From assembly GCF_900115555.1 (NCBI RefSeq), contig NZ_FOWX01000024.1, forward strand, positions 1 to 64,000: 64,000 bases of DNA, in the 5' to 3' direction. This DNA is from Pseudomonas borbori. GTDB lineage: Bacteria; Pseudomonadota; Gammaproteobacteria; Pseudomonadales; Pseudomonadaceae. Positions 53,209-62,587 of this stretch are shown here, piece by piece. The position numbers and the translations under genes were made by a program. The first letter of the stretch is position 1. Every line of letters begins with the position of its first letter. Below the pieces are notes generated by a model. That model searched no databases and was not told where the DNA came from. It saw only the letters and a program-made list of their open reading frames with translations.

Positions 53209-53498
53209 AACGCATCTGCTCGATCTACAAAAGCCCGCGCAAGAACGAGATGTACCTCTATGTGCTGAAAAGCGATGACCTGGCGCGCGTGCCGGAAAGC
53301 CTGCTGGCGGCGTTCGGCCCGCCGACCCTGGCCTTCAGCATGGTGCTCACGCCGGAACGCAAGCTGGCCCGCGAGGACATTCACGCCGTGCTGGAAAACC
53401 TCGAGAAGCAGGGTTATCACCTGCAGATGCCGCCGCCGGAAGATGAATACATCGAGCACCTGCCGGACGAATTGCTGCGGCGCAACGATCCGGTATGA
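53205..53498 (+). CDS. ycgL: YcgL-family protein
   Basis: 97 residues. ICSIYKSPRKNEMYLYVLK at the N terminus is the family signature. GTG start overlapping the rnd stop. It follows rnd, as in other pseudomonads. The molecular function is unknown. Confidence 0.93.
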   Translation: MKRICSIYKSPRKNEMYLYVLKSDDLARVPESLLAAFGPPTLAFSMVLTPERKLAREDIHAVLENLEKQGYHLQMPPPEDEYIEHLPDELLRRNDPV

Positions 53499-54436
53499 GC
53501 GCCATGCGCGTCCTGATCGGCGAAACCGCACATGCCCGCTACGCCGGGCTGCTGCGCCAGGCGGCGCCCGAGCTCGAGCTGCACGGCAGCGCCGACCCGC
53601 TCGAGCTGGCGCACTGGGCGGTTAGCTGTCCGCTCTGGCTCGGCCAGCCGGATCTGCTCGCGCCGCTGCTGGCTCAGGGGCACAAGCCGCAGTGGCTGCA
53701 ATCGACCTGGGCCGGCATCACGCCGCTGCTGGCCGCCGATCTGCCGCGCGATTACCGGTTGAGCCGCGCGGTCGGCATCTTCGGCCAGGTGATGGCCGAA
53801 TACGTGCTCTGTCACCTGCTGGCCCATGAGCGCCAGTTGTTCGCCCGTCTGGCCGCCCAGGTCGAACGGCGCTGGGACGACCGTCTGCCGCAGAGCCTGG
53901 CCGGACGCCGGGTGCTGATCGTCGGCTGCGGCGATATCGGCCTGAGCGTGGCACGCTTTCTCGCCCCGTTCGGCATCGAGCTGTACGGCGTGGCCAGTCG
54001 CGCGCGCGTGCTGGCGCCTTTTCTCGAAGTCGCCGGACTCGATCAGCTGCCGCGCCTGGCCAGTCAGGCCGACTACCTGATCAACCTGTTGCCGGACACC
54101 CCGGCCACCCGCGACATCTACGACGCCGCGCTGTTCGCCCGGCTCAAACCGAGCGCGCTGCTGATCAACGCCGGGCGTGGCGTGGCGGTGGTCGATGCCG
54201 ACCTGGTCGCGGCGCTGCAGCAGGACCAATTGGCCGGCGCGGTGATCGACGTCTGCCGCCAGGAGCCGCTGCCCGCCGGCCATCCGTTCTGGAGTGCGCC
54301 GCACCTGTTGCTCACCGGGCACAGCGCGGCACCGACCGAGCCGCGGCTGATGGTGCAGTTGTTCGTCGACAATCTGCGCCGTTACCAGGCCGGCAGCGAG
54401 TTGCGCGGCGCCGTGGATTTTGTCCGCGGGTATTGA
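53495..54436 (+). CDS. D-isomer-specific 2-hydroxyacid dehydrogenase (GhrA-like)
   Basis: 313 residues. NAD(P) site VLIVGCGDIGLSVARFL; catalytic Arg in LLINAGRGVAVV; Glu in DVCRQEPLP; His in TGHSAAP. It probably reduces glyoxylate or hydroxypyruvate. The ATG overlaps ycgL's stop by 4 bases, so the three genes are coupled. Confidence 0.88.
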   Translation: MSAMRVLIGETAHARYAGLLRQAAPELELHGSADPLELAHWAVSCPLWLGQPDLLAPLLAQGHKPQWLQSTWAGITPLLAADLPRDYRLSRAVGIFGQVMAEYVLCHLLAHERQLFARLAAQVERRWDDRLPQSLAGRRVLIVGCGDIGLSVARFLAPFGIELYGVASRARVLAPFLEVAGLDQLPRLASQADYLINLLPDTPATRDIYDAALFARLKPSALLINAGRGVAVVDADLVAALQQDQLAGAVIDVCRQEPLPAGHPFWSAPHLLLTGHSAAPTEPRLMVQLFVDNLRRYQAGSELRGAVDFVRGY

Positions 54437-54457
54437 GTCGCAGACGTGCTGTCTTCC

Positions 54458-54549
54458 CCGGATTGCATCCGGCTACAAACTGCTTCGATGACGCCGGCCG
54501 CGCACCATCGATTGACTGCGGGCACCCGGTGCGCACGACGCACCCTACG
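54458..54549. repeat. Mixed intergenic repeat arms
   Basis: CCGGATTGCATCCGG (54458-54472) is a hairpin of the same core as 15795-15811, and GGTGCGCACGACGCACCCTACG (54528-54549) is one arm of the CGTAGGGTGC family. Together they fill the gap before ycgN. Confidence 0.6.
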
Positions 54550-54647
54550 CCGGCGTGTCACAACGCTGCCATTCGGCCCGGCGGCCTTGGACTTGGCCAT
54601 GCGGCGCGCTAGACTGCCGGCCTTTCGCCAGTCACCGTACCCTCGCC

Positions 54648-55097
54648 ATGGCCGCCAAAGTCGAACCCTTCTGGAAACGCAAAACCCTTGAGCAACTCGA
54701 TCAGGATGAGTGGGAGTCGCTGTGCGATGGCTGTGGCCTGTGCTGCCTGCAAAAACTCGAGGATGAGGACGACGGCAGCGTCTATTACACGCGCATCGCC
54801 TGCAAGCTGCTCGATCTGCAGAGCTGCCGCTGCACCGACTACAGCAACCGCCGGCAATTCGTCGCCGATTGCATCCAGCTCACCCCGGCCCAGGCCGACC
54901 AGTTCCAGTGGTTGCCGCCGACCTGTGCCTATCGCCTGGTCAGCGAGGGCAAGGATCTGCTGTTGTGGCATCACCTGGTCTGCGGCGATCCGGAACAGGT
55001 GCACCAGCAGCGTATCTCCCAGTCCGGGCGCATGCTCAGCGAAAACAGCGTGGCCGAGGACGATTGGGAAGAACACCTGATTTTTCGCGCAGGCTGA
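54648..55097 (+). CDS. ycgN: YcgN-family (UPF0260) cysteine-rich protein
   Basis: 149 residues. The metal/cluster-binding cysteines are grouped in WESLCDGCGLCCLQKL and DLQSCRCTDY, typical of UPF0260/YkgJ-like proteins. The start MAAKVEPFWK is chosen because the family begins there. Function unknown. Confidence 0.92.
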   Translation: MAAKVEPFWKRKTLEQLDQDEWESLCDGCGLCCLQKLEDEDDGSVYYTRIACKLLDLQSCRCTDYSNRRQFVADCIQLTPAQADQFQWLPPTCAYRLVSEGKDLLLWHHLVCGDPEQVHQQRISQSGRMLSENSVAEDDWEEHLIFRAG

Positions 55098-55203
55098 AGC
55101 AGGGCATGGTTTAAATAGTTATAACGGTCGTCTTATATTGAGTTGCATGGCCTATATCCAGTCCATGTAATGCATGACCCGTCCCGCCAAGGAAAAGCCC
55201 ATC

Positions 55204-56439
55204 ATGATGATCCGCCGCAGCTTGTTGTCCGCCTTACTGCTGAGCCTGTGCGCACCGCTCTGGGCGGCGCAGAAGGTCGACCTGGATTACCACGTGCGCT
55301 TTCTGCCGGAGAGCGACCAGGCCGAAGTCAGCCTGACGCTGGGCAATGGCGAACGCGTGCACAGCCTGGCGTTCAATCTGGGCGACAAAGGTTATTACAG
55401 CGATTTCAGCGCCGACGGCGAGTGGACCCAGGAAAGCCCCGAACGCGGGGTCTGGCAACCGGCCAAAGGCTTGGCGAAGCTGAGCTACCGCGTGCGGATC
55501 AACCACCCCCACCCGCGCTTGCAGGATCGTTTTGCCGCACGCATGACCGAGGACTGGGCCCTGCTGCGCGGCGACGACCTGGTGCCCAGCGCCGTGCTGC
55601 GTCAACAGGACAAGACCGAGCTGGTCGCGCGCCTGCAGTTCGAACTGCCCAAGGGCTGGCGTGGCGTGGAGACCGGCTGGCCGCGCATTGGCAAGCACAG
55701 GTTCCGCATCGACAATCCGTTGCGCAAGTTCGACCGTCCGACCGGCTGGATCGTCGCCGGCAAGATAGGTACGCGCCGGGCCAGACTCGGCGAGACCGAC
55801 GTGGCCGTCGCCGCGCCGATCGGCGAGGGCATGCGCCGGATGGACATACTCACCCTGCTGACCTTCGTCTGGCCGGAAGCCCAGGCGGTGTTCCCGCGCG
55901 ACCCGGCCAAACTGCTGATCGTCGGTGCCGGCGACCCGATGTGGCGCGGCGGCCTGTCGGCGCCCAATTCCTATTACATGCACGCCGACCGCCCGCTGGT
56001 CAGCGAAAACGGCACCAGCTCACTGGTGCACGAACTGGTGCATGTGTTCAGCCGCATCCAGGCGCGCGATCGCAGCGACTGGATCACCGAAGGACTCGCC
56101 GAGTACTACGCCATCGAACTGGTGCGCCGCGCCGGAGGCCTGAACGAAGATCGCTACCAGGCGGTTCGTGAGCAACTGATCCGCTGGAGCAAACCGGTGA
56201 AGAGCCTGCGTAGCAGCAATGCCAGCGGCCCGGTGACCGCCCGCGCAGTCCTGCTGTTGCAGGAGCTGGATCGGGAAATCCGCCAGAAGACCAAGGGCAA
56301 TACCCAGCCACGTTCGCTGGACGACGTGACCCGTGGCCTGATGCGTCTGGACAAGGCCAGCACCAAGGACTTCATCGAGATCAGCGAGAATGTGATGGGC
56401 GACCGTTCCGAGGTGCTCGACAGCAAGCTGTTGAAGTAG
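55204..56439 (+). CDS. Secreted M61-like (glycyl aminopeptidase-type) protease
   Basis: About 411 residues with a signal peptide (RRSLLSALLLSLCAPLWAA). Zinc site HELVHVFSRIQARDRSDWITEGLAEYY: H-E-x-x-H followed by the Glu of the W-x-x-E-G motif. The N-terminal half is a beta-rich domain. The assignment to M61 is by shape; no other protease gene is nearby. AAGGA precedes the ATG at 55204. Confidence 0.75.
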   Translation: MMIRRSLLSALLLSLCAPLWAAQKVDLDYHVRFLPESDQAEVSLTLGNGERVHSLAFNLGDKGYYSDFSADGEWTQESPERGVWQPAKGLAKLSYRVRINHPHPRLQDRFAARMTEDWALLRGDDLVPSAVLRQQDKTELVARLQFELPKGWRGVETGWPRIGKHRFRIDNPLRKFDRPTGWIVAGKIGTRRARLGETDVAVAAPIGEGMRRMDILTLLTFVWPEAQAVFPRDPAKLLIVGAGDPMWRGGLSAPNSYYMHADRPLVSENGTSSLVHELVHVFSRIQARDRSDWITEGLAEYYAIELVRRAGGLNEDRYQAVREQLIRWSKPVKSLRSSNASGPVTARAVLLLQELDREIRQKTKGNTQPRSLDDVTRGLMRLDKASTKDFIEISENVMGDRSEVLDSKLLK

Positions 56440-56488
56440 CCTGCGTCGCTCCTCTGCAGCGTCGCTGTGCGCGCTCGGTTGCGGCCGC

Positions 56489-56956
56489 TTAGAACTTGGG
56501 CCCGGACTTGGTGTTGTTGCCCTTGGCCATACGGTCGTAGAGCACCACATTGACCGTGGCGGCGAGGTTCATGCAGCCCTGGGTGGGGATGTAGATCACA
56601 TCCTCGCACCAGGCGCGAATTTCCTTGTTCAGCGAGCCGTCTTCCGGGCCGAAGATATAGATCGCCCGATCGGGGTGGGTGTACTGCGGCAGCGGCCGCG
56701 CGCCCTCGACCAACTCCACCGCGACCGGTGTGCAGCCCAGCGGGATGATCTTCTGCAGATCATCGATGCCGATCAGCGGAATATCCATATAGATGCGCTT
56801 GGTGTCGGTGACGAAGTCGCGGGCGCGCTCGTAACGTGTGCCGGTGTAGAACACCGAGGCCGCGCCATAGCAGCCGGCGGCGCGCATCACCGCACCGACG
56901 TTCTCCGGAGATTTGGGATTGTATAAACCAATGCAGCTGTATCGTTTGTTCGCCAC
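56489..56956 (-). CDS. SPOUT-family RNA methyltransferase (TrmH-like)
   Basis: 155 residues. Knotted SAM site: IYIFGPEDGSLN and IPTQGCMNLAATVNVVLYD; N-terminal YNPKSPENVGAVMRAAGCYG is the substrate-side signature. It would 2'-O-methylate a tRNA or rRNA residue. Confidence 0.92.
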   Translation of the reverse strand: MANKRYSCIGLYNPKSPENVGAVMRAAGCYGAASVFYTGTRYERARDFVTDTKRIYMDIPLIGIDDLQKIIPLGCTPVAVELVEGARPLPQYTHPDRAIYIFGPEDGSLNKEIRAWCEDVIYIPTQGCMNLAATVNVVLYDRMAKGNNTKSGPKF

Positions 56957-57074
56957 GAAGCAGGGCCTTTACGCAAAGGGCGGCAGTATAAGGCCTGACG
57001 GCATTGCTGCCAGGGCAATCGGATGAAGCTGCATGCTGGGTCTGATGGGCTATGGCATTGATTGGCCGAGCGCC

Positions 57075-57174
57075 GATGGGTATCGCTGCGCTCAAACCTA
57101 CGCGGCCCGCACCATCCTACAAAAGCCCCGCATCGCCGCCCCGTAGGATGTGGTTGAGCGAAACGATACCCATC
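57075..57174. repeat. Intergenic palindromic repeat (CGTAGGATGG type)
   Basis: GATGGGTATCGCTGCGCTCAA and TTGAGCGAAACGATACCCATC are inverted arms, with CCATCCTAC/GTAGGATG inside. It occupies the centre of the 251-base gap 56957-57207. Confidence 0.78.
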
Positions 57175-57207
57175 ACAGGTCACCGGGATGGGTACGGTGC
57201 CGCCGCC

Positions 57208-57582
57208 TCAGTCTTTGCTCTTCAGCAGGGCGGCCAGGTCGGCGAAGGCCTTGTGGGTCGATTTCGGCCCCTGCGGGCTGGCGGTCGAGCCTTCGCTGAA
57301 GTACTGCTGATCGGTGTAGCGCGCGTGCTCGTTATCGTGGCAGTACAGGCACAGCAATTCCCAGTTGGAGCCATCTTGCGGGTTGTTGTCGTGGTTGTGA
57401 TCGCGGTGGTGCACGGTCAATTCGCTCAGGCGCTTGCCGGAAAACTCCCGGGCGCAACGGCCGCAGACATGCGGGTACATCTTCAGGGCTTTATCCCGGT
57501 AGCCTTCCTCGCGACTGCGCTGGGCATCGGCGAGGATGCGGTCGAGCTTGGCGGTAGGCGAGGGTGATTTGTCCGTGCTCAT
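57208..57582 (-). CDS. yajD: HNH endonuclease-domain protein, YajD-like
   Basis: 124 residues. Zinc and HNH motifs: MYPHVCGRCAREFSG, LTVHHRDHNHDNNP and LLCLYCHDNEH. The order matches YajD. The start MSTDKSPSP is used. Whether it is a nuclease on DNA is not shown by sequence alone. Confidence 0.9.
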   Translation of the reverse strand: MSTDKSPSPTAKLDRILADAQRSREEGYRDKALKMYPHVCGRCAREFSGKRLSELTVHHRDHNHDNNPQDGSNWELLCLYCHDNEHARYTDQQYFSEGSTASPQGPKSTHKAFADLAALLKSKD

Positions 57583-57712
57583 GGCTGGTCTCGTGGCGGT
57601 ATGCTGATGCCGACAGTGTAGCCCTGCCGGTGGTCGGCGAAAACAGCCGGAAGGGCACTTGTCGGCGCTACGCGCGGCCCAATGTCCAAGAGTTCGCCAA
57701 AGGAGGTGGATG

Positions 57713-58033
57713 ATGCACCTGACCAGCATGCTACTGCTGTGCCTGACGGTCCTGTACGGCGCGGCGATTCAGGCACGGGACTATTCAGTGTCGCCGCAGC
57801 GGCCTGCCGGCTCGCCCGGCACCGCCACCCCGCAACCCTTCGTCCAGCCGCAGCCGCGTAACCTGCCTACGCCGGCGCCGCAAAACCCGCCCTTGCTCAA
57901 CGACGGTACGGGCTACAAGGCCAATCCACCTCGAGGTTCCCTGGCTCCGCCCGATGGCGAGTTGCCGCTGCTGGAGCAGCAGCGCCAGCGCAACAGCCAG
58001 GGCTTGCCGGGTAGTCGCAAGGGAAGCGATTGA
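57713..58033 (+). CDS. Small proline-rich exported protein
   Basis: 106 residues. Signal peptide HLTSMLLLCLTVLYGAAIQA, then a Pro/Gln/Asn-rich mature part with no cysteines. Perfect AGGAGGT is placed 5 bases from this ATG; an earlier ATG at 57710 is too close. No family recognised. Confidence 0.75.
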   Translation: MHLTSMLLLCLTVLYGAAIQARDYSVSPQRPAGSPGTATPQPFVQPQPRNLPTPAPQNPPLLNDGTGYKANPPRGSLAPPDGELPLLEQQRQRNSQGLPGSRKGSD

Positions 58034-58041
58034 ACTCGCCT

Positions 58042-58115
58042 TCCCGGATTGCGCCAAGGCTTATCCACCCTACACAAACCCCGTAGGCCGAATTAAGCGC
58101 CAGCACAATCCGGGA
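58042..58115. repeat. Intergenic palindromic repeat (CCCGGATTG type)
   Basis: TCCCGGATTGCGCCAAGGCTTA and TTAAGCGCCAGCACAATCCGGGA are imperfect inverted arms, between two convergent genes. Confidence 0.7.
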
Positions 58116-58153
58116 GACCGTATCCCCGGATACCCAGCAAGCCGCTGTGCCGG

Positions 58154-60187
58154 TTAGCCGAGCTTGAACACCTTGAGCAGGAAGGCGTACTCCAGTGCCA
58201 CATCCCTGAGCGCCTGGTAGCGCCCGCTCATGCCGCCGTGGCCGGCGCCGAGGTCGGTCTTGAGCAGCAACAGGCGATTGTCGGTCTTGTGTGCGCGCAG
58301 CTTGGCCACCCACTTGGCCGCCTCCCAATACTGCACGCGGCTGTCGTTGTAGCCGGCCACGGCGAGGATCGCCGGGTAGGCCTGGGCCTTGACGTTCTCG
58401 TAGGGCGCGTAGCCTTTGATCCGCGCGAACACCTCGGGATCGTGCGGGTCGCCCCATTCGTCGTATTCGGTGACGGTCAGCGGCAGGTCGGGGTTCTGCA
58501 TGGTGTTGAGCACGTCGACGAAGGGCACTTCGGCGATGGCGGCGGCGAACAGTTCGGGGCGCTGGTTGAGCACTGCGCCGATCAGCAGGCCGCCGGCGCT
58601 GCCGCCGCTGATGGCGAGCTGGTCCGGGCTGGTGTAACCGCTGGCGATCAGGTGCTCGGCACAGGCGATGAAATCGCTGAAGCTATTGTGCTTGTGCTCC
58701 AGCTTGCCGGCGCGGTACCAGGCTTCGCCCAGCTCGCCGCCGCCGCGCACGTGGGCGATGGCGAAGACGAAGCCGCGCTCGAGCAGGCTCAGGCGCGCGT
58801 GGGAGAACCAGGGGTCGAGGCTTTCGCCATAGGCGCCGTAGCCATACAGGTAGAGCGGGGCGGCCTGGCCGAGCACTGCGCGCTTGGCCACCAGGCTGAT
58901 GGGCACCCGGGTGCCGTCCGGCGCGGTGGCCCAGAGGCGCTGGCTGAGATAATCGTCGGCGTCGAACGGGCCCAGCACCGGGGTTTCCTTGAGCACCTGC
59001 TGGGCGCCGTCGGCGAGGGTCAGCTGGCGGATCTGCGCCGGGCGGTTGAGCGCCTCGTAGCGCAGGCGAATCACCGGGCTGGCGAACTCCAGGCTGTCTT
59101 GCACGTACAGGCTGTAGGCCGCATCGGGCAGGTCGACCCGGTAGGCCTGCCGGCCCTGGGCATGCACCTCGATGATCGGCAGGCCGCTCTCGCGCAGGCT
59201 GAGAACCAGCGCGCTGTGGTTCAGGCTCACCCCTTCGAGCATCACCTGCGGGTCATGGCTGCGCAGCTCGCTCCAGCGCTCGCGGGTCGGGGCGTTGTCT
59301 CCTTTCACGCAGTACAGGGCGAAGTTGATCCCGCTCTGGTTGCTGCGGACCAGCCAGGCCCAGTCGCCGTCGACCTTGCCGTGGTCGACATAATATTCGT
59401 GGCCTTCCTCGCGCGGCGCCAGGCAGTTGAACGCCGCTTCCGGGGTGTCGGCATCCAGCACCCAGGCTTCGCTGGTGGTCTTGCTGCCCAGCAGCAGCAC
59501 CAGTTGACGCTCGGAGCTGGCGCGGTAGCAGTTGAGAAAGAAGCGTCCGTCGTCCTCGTGGAACACCATCTCGGCCGAGCCGCTGCCGAGTCGATGGCGG
59601 TACAGCTTGTGCGGGCGATGGCAGTCGTCCAACTCGCCGAAGAACAGGGTCTGGCTGTCGTTGGCCCAGGTCATGCTGCCATCGCAATCGGCGAAGGGCA
59701 GTTCGCTGACCGTTCCAGTGGCCAGTTCCTTGACGAATAGCTGATAAACCTCGTCGCCGGAGGTGTCCAGGCTGTAGGCCAGGCGCTGGTGGTCCTGGCT
59801 TACGCTGAAGGTGCCGAGCGAGAGAAAACCGCCGTGCGCCAGGGCATTGGGGTCGAGCAGCAACTGTTCGGCACTTTCATCGACATCGAGCGAACCGTCG
59901 GCCGGGCGCGGGCAACGATAGTGGCGCGGGTATTCGTCACCGGCGGTGGTGCGCTGATAGTACAGCCAGGGCCCCCAGGGCGAAGGCAGCGACAGGTCGG
60001 TCTCGCGGATTCGGCCCTTGATCTCCTGAAACAGCGCCTCGCGCAACTCGCGGTGCTCGGCCAGTTCGGCTTCCAGGTAGGCGTTTTCCGCCTTGAGGTA
60101 TTCGAGCACCTCCTCGGAGTCGCGCTGCTCCAGCCAGGCGTAAGGGTCGGCAGCGTTCTCGGTGCGGGCGATGGGGGCATGCGGCAT
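58154..60187 (-). CDS. ptrB: Oligopeptidase B (S9A prolyl oligopeptidase family)
   Basis: 677 residues, the usual size. Catalytic Ser in AISGGSAGGLL (near residue 527), Asp in AGYNDSRVQYWE, His in LGAGHGGMSG. The N-terminal beta-propeller begins DPYAWLE. It cleaves short peptides after basic residues in the cytoplasm or periplasm. The start MPHAPIARTE is preferred over a longer frame. Confidence 0.95.
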   Translation of the reverse strand: MPHAPIARTENAADPYAWLEQRDSEEVLEYLKAENAYLEAELAEHRELREALFQEIKGRIRETDLSLPSPWGPWLYYQRTTAGDEYPRHYRCPRPADGSLDVDESAEQLLLDPNALAHGGFLSLGTFSVSQDHQRLAYSLDTSGDEVYQLFVKELATGTVSELPFADCDGSMTWANDSQTLFFGELDDCHRPHKLYRHRLGSGSAEMVFHEDDGRFFLNCYRASSERQLVLLLGSKTTSEAWVLDADTPEAAFNCLAPREEGHEYYVDHGKVDGDWAWLVRSNQSGINFALYCVKGDNAPTRERWSELRSHDPQVMLEGVSLNHSALVLSLRESGLPIIEVHAQGRQAYRVDLPDAAYSLYVQDSLEFASPVIRLRYEALNRPAQIRQLTLADGAQQVLKETPVLGPFDADDYLSQRLWATAPDGTRVPISLVAKRAVLGQAAPLYLYGYGAYGESLDPWFSHARLSLLERGFVFAIAHVRGGGELGEAWYRAGKLEHKHNSFSDFIACAEHLIASGYTSPDQLAISGGSAGGLLIGAVLNQRPELFAAAIAEVPFVDVLNTMQNPDLPLTVTEYDEWGDPHDPEVFARIKGYAPYENVKAQAYPAILAVAGYNDSRVQYWEAAKWVAKLRAHKTDNRLLLLKTDLGAGHGGMSGRYQALRDVALEYAFLLKVFKLG

Positions 60188-60369
60188 CTGGTGACTCCAA
60201 TTCGGTGCGGACAGACGCCTATGAGTCTGTCGGACCACGGAAAAGCCGTTATCATAAGCCCCTCTTCATCGGCTGACCGTTGAAAAATGCACTTCCCGGG
60301 CAATCGCGTCTTGCCCGGCAAGCGGTTTTCCACGGTCCTGCAGGCTGTCATGTCAGGAATTCCAGCGTT

Positions 60370-60846
60370 ATGACCGAGAACGACTATTTACTTGCCTGGA
60401 GCGCCTATGCCGTCGCCGCCCTGGGTTGCCTGCTGGTGTGGTTCCGCATGACCCGCTGGATGTGGCGTTACCTGCGCGAGCCCCTGCGTTTGCTGGTGGC
60501 GGTGCTGTTGTTCAGCCCGACCGTCGTCGATCCGGCCAAGGAGCAGTTCGCTCCGGCGATTGCCATCACCGCGCTGGATCTGCTGTTGAATGTGGGTACC
60601 AGCGTCTGGCGCGCAGTGGCCGATCTGGCCATGTACGGCCTGATCGCATTCGCTCTTTACCTGTTGTTCGTCGCCATTCGTTGGCCCCTGGAGCGCTGGT
60701 GGAAGGGTCGTCGTGGCCCGCAAGCGGAACCGGATGACGACAATGCACCGACCCTGCGCGAGATCATGCAGCGCGAGAGCGACGAACCCGGTGAACGTTA
60801 TAGGCAGACTGGCGATCGTCGTTTACGCGTCGAACCGCGTCTTTGA
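60370..60846 (+). CDS. Conserved small membrane protein
   Basis: 158 residues: three membrane spans (LLAWSAYAVAALGCLLVWF, LRLLVAVLLFSPTVV, ADLAMYGLIAFALYLLFVAI), then a charged cytoplasmic tail with LREIMQRESDEPGERYRQ. It looks like a conserved pseudomonad inner-membrane protein; no function recognised. ATG 60370 used; the upstream TTG extension is unsupported. Confidence 0.75.
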   Translation: MTENDYLLAWSAYAVAALGCLLVWFRMTRWMWRYLREPLRLLVAVLLFSPTVVDPAKEQFAPAIAITALDLLLNVGTSVWRAVADLAMYGLIAFALYLLFVAIRWPLERWWKGRRGPQAEPDDDNAPTLREIMQRESDEPGERYRQTGDRRLRVEPRL

Positions 60847-60890
60847 GTCGGCAGGTCGGGCCGGGCCACGCAGGCGGTGCTGCGCATTGT

Positions 60891-61050
60891 CGTAGGTTGG
60901 GTTAGCGGCGATCACACTCTCGAGCAAGCCACAGGTTCAAGCTGCCGCGTAACCCAACACAGCGCCAGCAAGCTCACTGCCATGATGGGTTACGCCGTGC
61001 AGAAAATGCGGTCTTGTCGCGCATCGCCTGGGCGGCTAACCCATCCTACG
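60891..61050. repeat. Degenerate CGTAGGTTGGGTTAGC repeat
   Basis: CGTAGGTTGGGTTAGC at 60891 is mirrored by GCTAACCCATCCTACG ending at 61050, with GTAACCCAACAC and GATGGGTTACGC arms inside. It fills most of the 288-base gap before the amidotransferase. Confidence 0.7.
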
Positions 61051-61134
61051 CGCCTGCCCAAGCGGTCATGGCTTGCACCCGCCTGTGCAGACGTTCAGCA
61101 TGTGTCTTTGTGCGCAGAGTCGAGAGTTTTAACC

Positions 61135-61911
61135 ATGTGTGAATTGCTCGGCATGAGCGCCAATGTACCCACCGACATCGTTTTCAGCTTTACGGGGCTG
61201 ATGCGCCGCGGCGGCGGCACCGGGCCGCATCGCGACGGTTGGGGTATCGGCTTCTATGAAGGGCGCGGCTTGCGCCTGTTCCAGGAGCCGCGCGCCAGCA
61301 GCGAGTCGGAAGTGGCGCAACTGGTACAGCGCTACCCGATCAAGAGCGAAGTGGTGATCGGCCATATCCGCCAGGCCAACGTCGGCAAGGTCTGCCTGGC
61401 CAATACCCATCCGTTCGTGCGCGAGCTGTGGGGGCGCAACTGGTGTTTCGCGCACAACGGCCAGATGACGGGGTTTGCTCCTTCGCCGGGCTTCTATCGA
61501 CCGGTTGGCGATACCGACAGCGAGGCGGCTTTTTGCGATCTGCTCAACGGTCTGCGCCAGGCCTTCCCGGAGCCGGTGGCGGTTGAGCTGTTCTTGCCCA
61601 GCCTGGTGGCGGCTTGTGCGACCTATCGCCAACACGGCGTGTTCAACTGCCTGCTCAGCGATGGCGACTGGCTTTTCAGTTTCTGCTCGACCAAGCTGGC
61701 GCACATCACCCGGCGCGCGCCCTTTGGCCCGGCACGGTTGAAAGATGCCGATGTGCGGGTGGATTTCCAGGCTGAGACCACCCCCGACGATGTGGTGACG
61801 GTGCTGGCCACCGAGCCCTTGACCGCCAACGAGCGCTGGAGTCTGTATCGACCGGGCGAGTGGCGACTGTGGCGGCGCGGCGAGTGCGTGGCGCAGGGCT
61901 TGTCCGATTGA
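61135..61911 (+). CDS. Class II glutamine amidotransferase (YafJ-like)
   Basis: 258 residues. Cys2 nucleophile (MCELLGMSANVP, processed N terminus), DGWGIGFYEG, GHIRQANVG, FAHNGQMT and GDTDSEAAF. Ammonia-releasing glutaminase domain only; the acceptor reaction is unknown. Confidence 0.93.
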   Translation: MCELLGMSANVPTDIVFSFTGLMRRGGGTGPHRDGWGIGFYEGRGLRLFQEPRASSESEVAQLVQRYPIKSEVVIGHIRQANVGKVCLANTHPFVRELWGRNWCFAHNGQMTGFAPSPGFYRPVGDTDSEAAFCDLLNGLRQAFPEPVAVELFLPSLVAACATYRQHGVFNCLLSDGDWLFSFCSTKLAHITRRAPFGPARLKDADVRVDFQAETTPDDVVTVLATEPLTANERWSLYRPGEWRLWRRGECVAQGLSD

Positions 61912-61942
61912 GCGACGGATAATTTGAAACAGGGAGGGGGCG

Positions 61943-62467
61943 ATGTTCAGAAGCTATCTACGTTTGGCGCTGTTTGCCCTGGGCCTGCTGGTGGGGGTGC
62001 AGGTACCGGGTTTTATCGACGACTACAGCAAGCGTGTCGAAGCACACCGGCTGGAGTCCGAGCAGGGCCTGACGGGTTTCCGCGAAACCGCCAGGCGCTT
62101 TTTCAACGGTGACCTGCAGGCGTTGGTGAGCCACTATCAGGCCAGCAATGACCCGGTGATGCGCAGCGACGCGCAGAGCGTGGGCTATCTGGTCGAGCGC
62201 GCGAGTTTCCTCGAACTGGAATGGCAGGCCATGCAAGGGCCCTGGTACGCCCAGGTCTGGCATCTGGCGACGGCCGCCGATCGCGAGCTGACGGACGAAA
62301 CCTACAGCGCCTACCGTTACCAGGTGCTGCTGGCGCCGCAAGCCATCGCCTGGGGCCTGGTCTGTGCCTTGCTGCTGGCCTGGCTGGTGGAAAGCCTGTT
62401 GTTGCTGATGGGGCTGATGCTGGGCGTCGGCCGCAGCCAGAAGGTGCAGCAGCGGCATTGGCGTTGA
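61943..62467 (+). CDS. DUF2937-family membrane protein
   Basis: 174 residues: an N-terminal span (LRLALFALGLLVGVQVPGF), a ~100-residue exposed domain (DYSKRVEAHRLESEQGL), and a C-terminal span pair (AIAWGLVCALLLAWLVESLLLLMGLML). Matches DUF2937 in length and layout. GGGAGGGGGCG precedes the ATG. Confidence 0.85.
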   Translation: MFRSYLRLALFALGLLVGVQVPGFIDDYSKRVEAHRLESEQGLTGFRETARRFFNGDLQALVSHYQASNDPVMRSDAQSVGYLVERASFLELEWQAMQGPWYAQVWHLATAADRELTDETYSAYRYQVLLAPQAIAWGLVCALLLAWLVESLLLLMGLMLGVGRSQKVQQRHWR

Positions 62468-62587
62468 CGCCAGTTGGAATTTGTCGTCGTTTTCAACGAT
62501 TCGCGGCCCACGCGGATCGCCGCCCGGAACGCGGCGTCTGTGTGGGAGAGGCTTCAGCCCAAGAACCTCGCTACCCCGGAGCCTGCC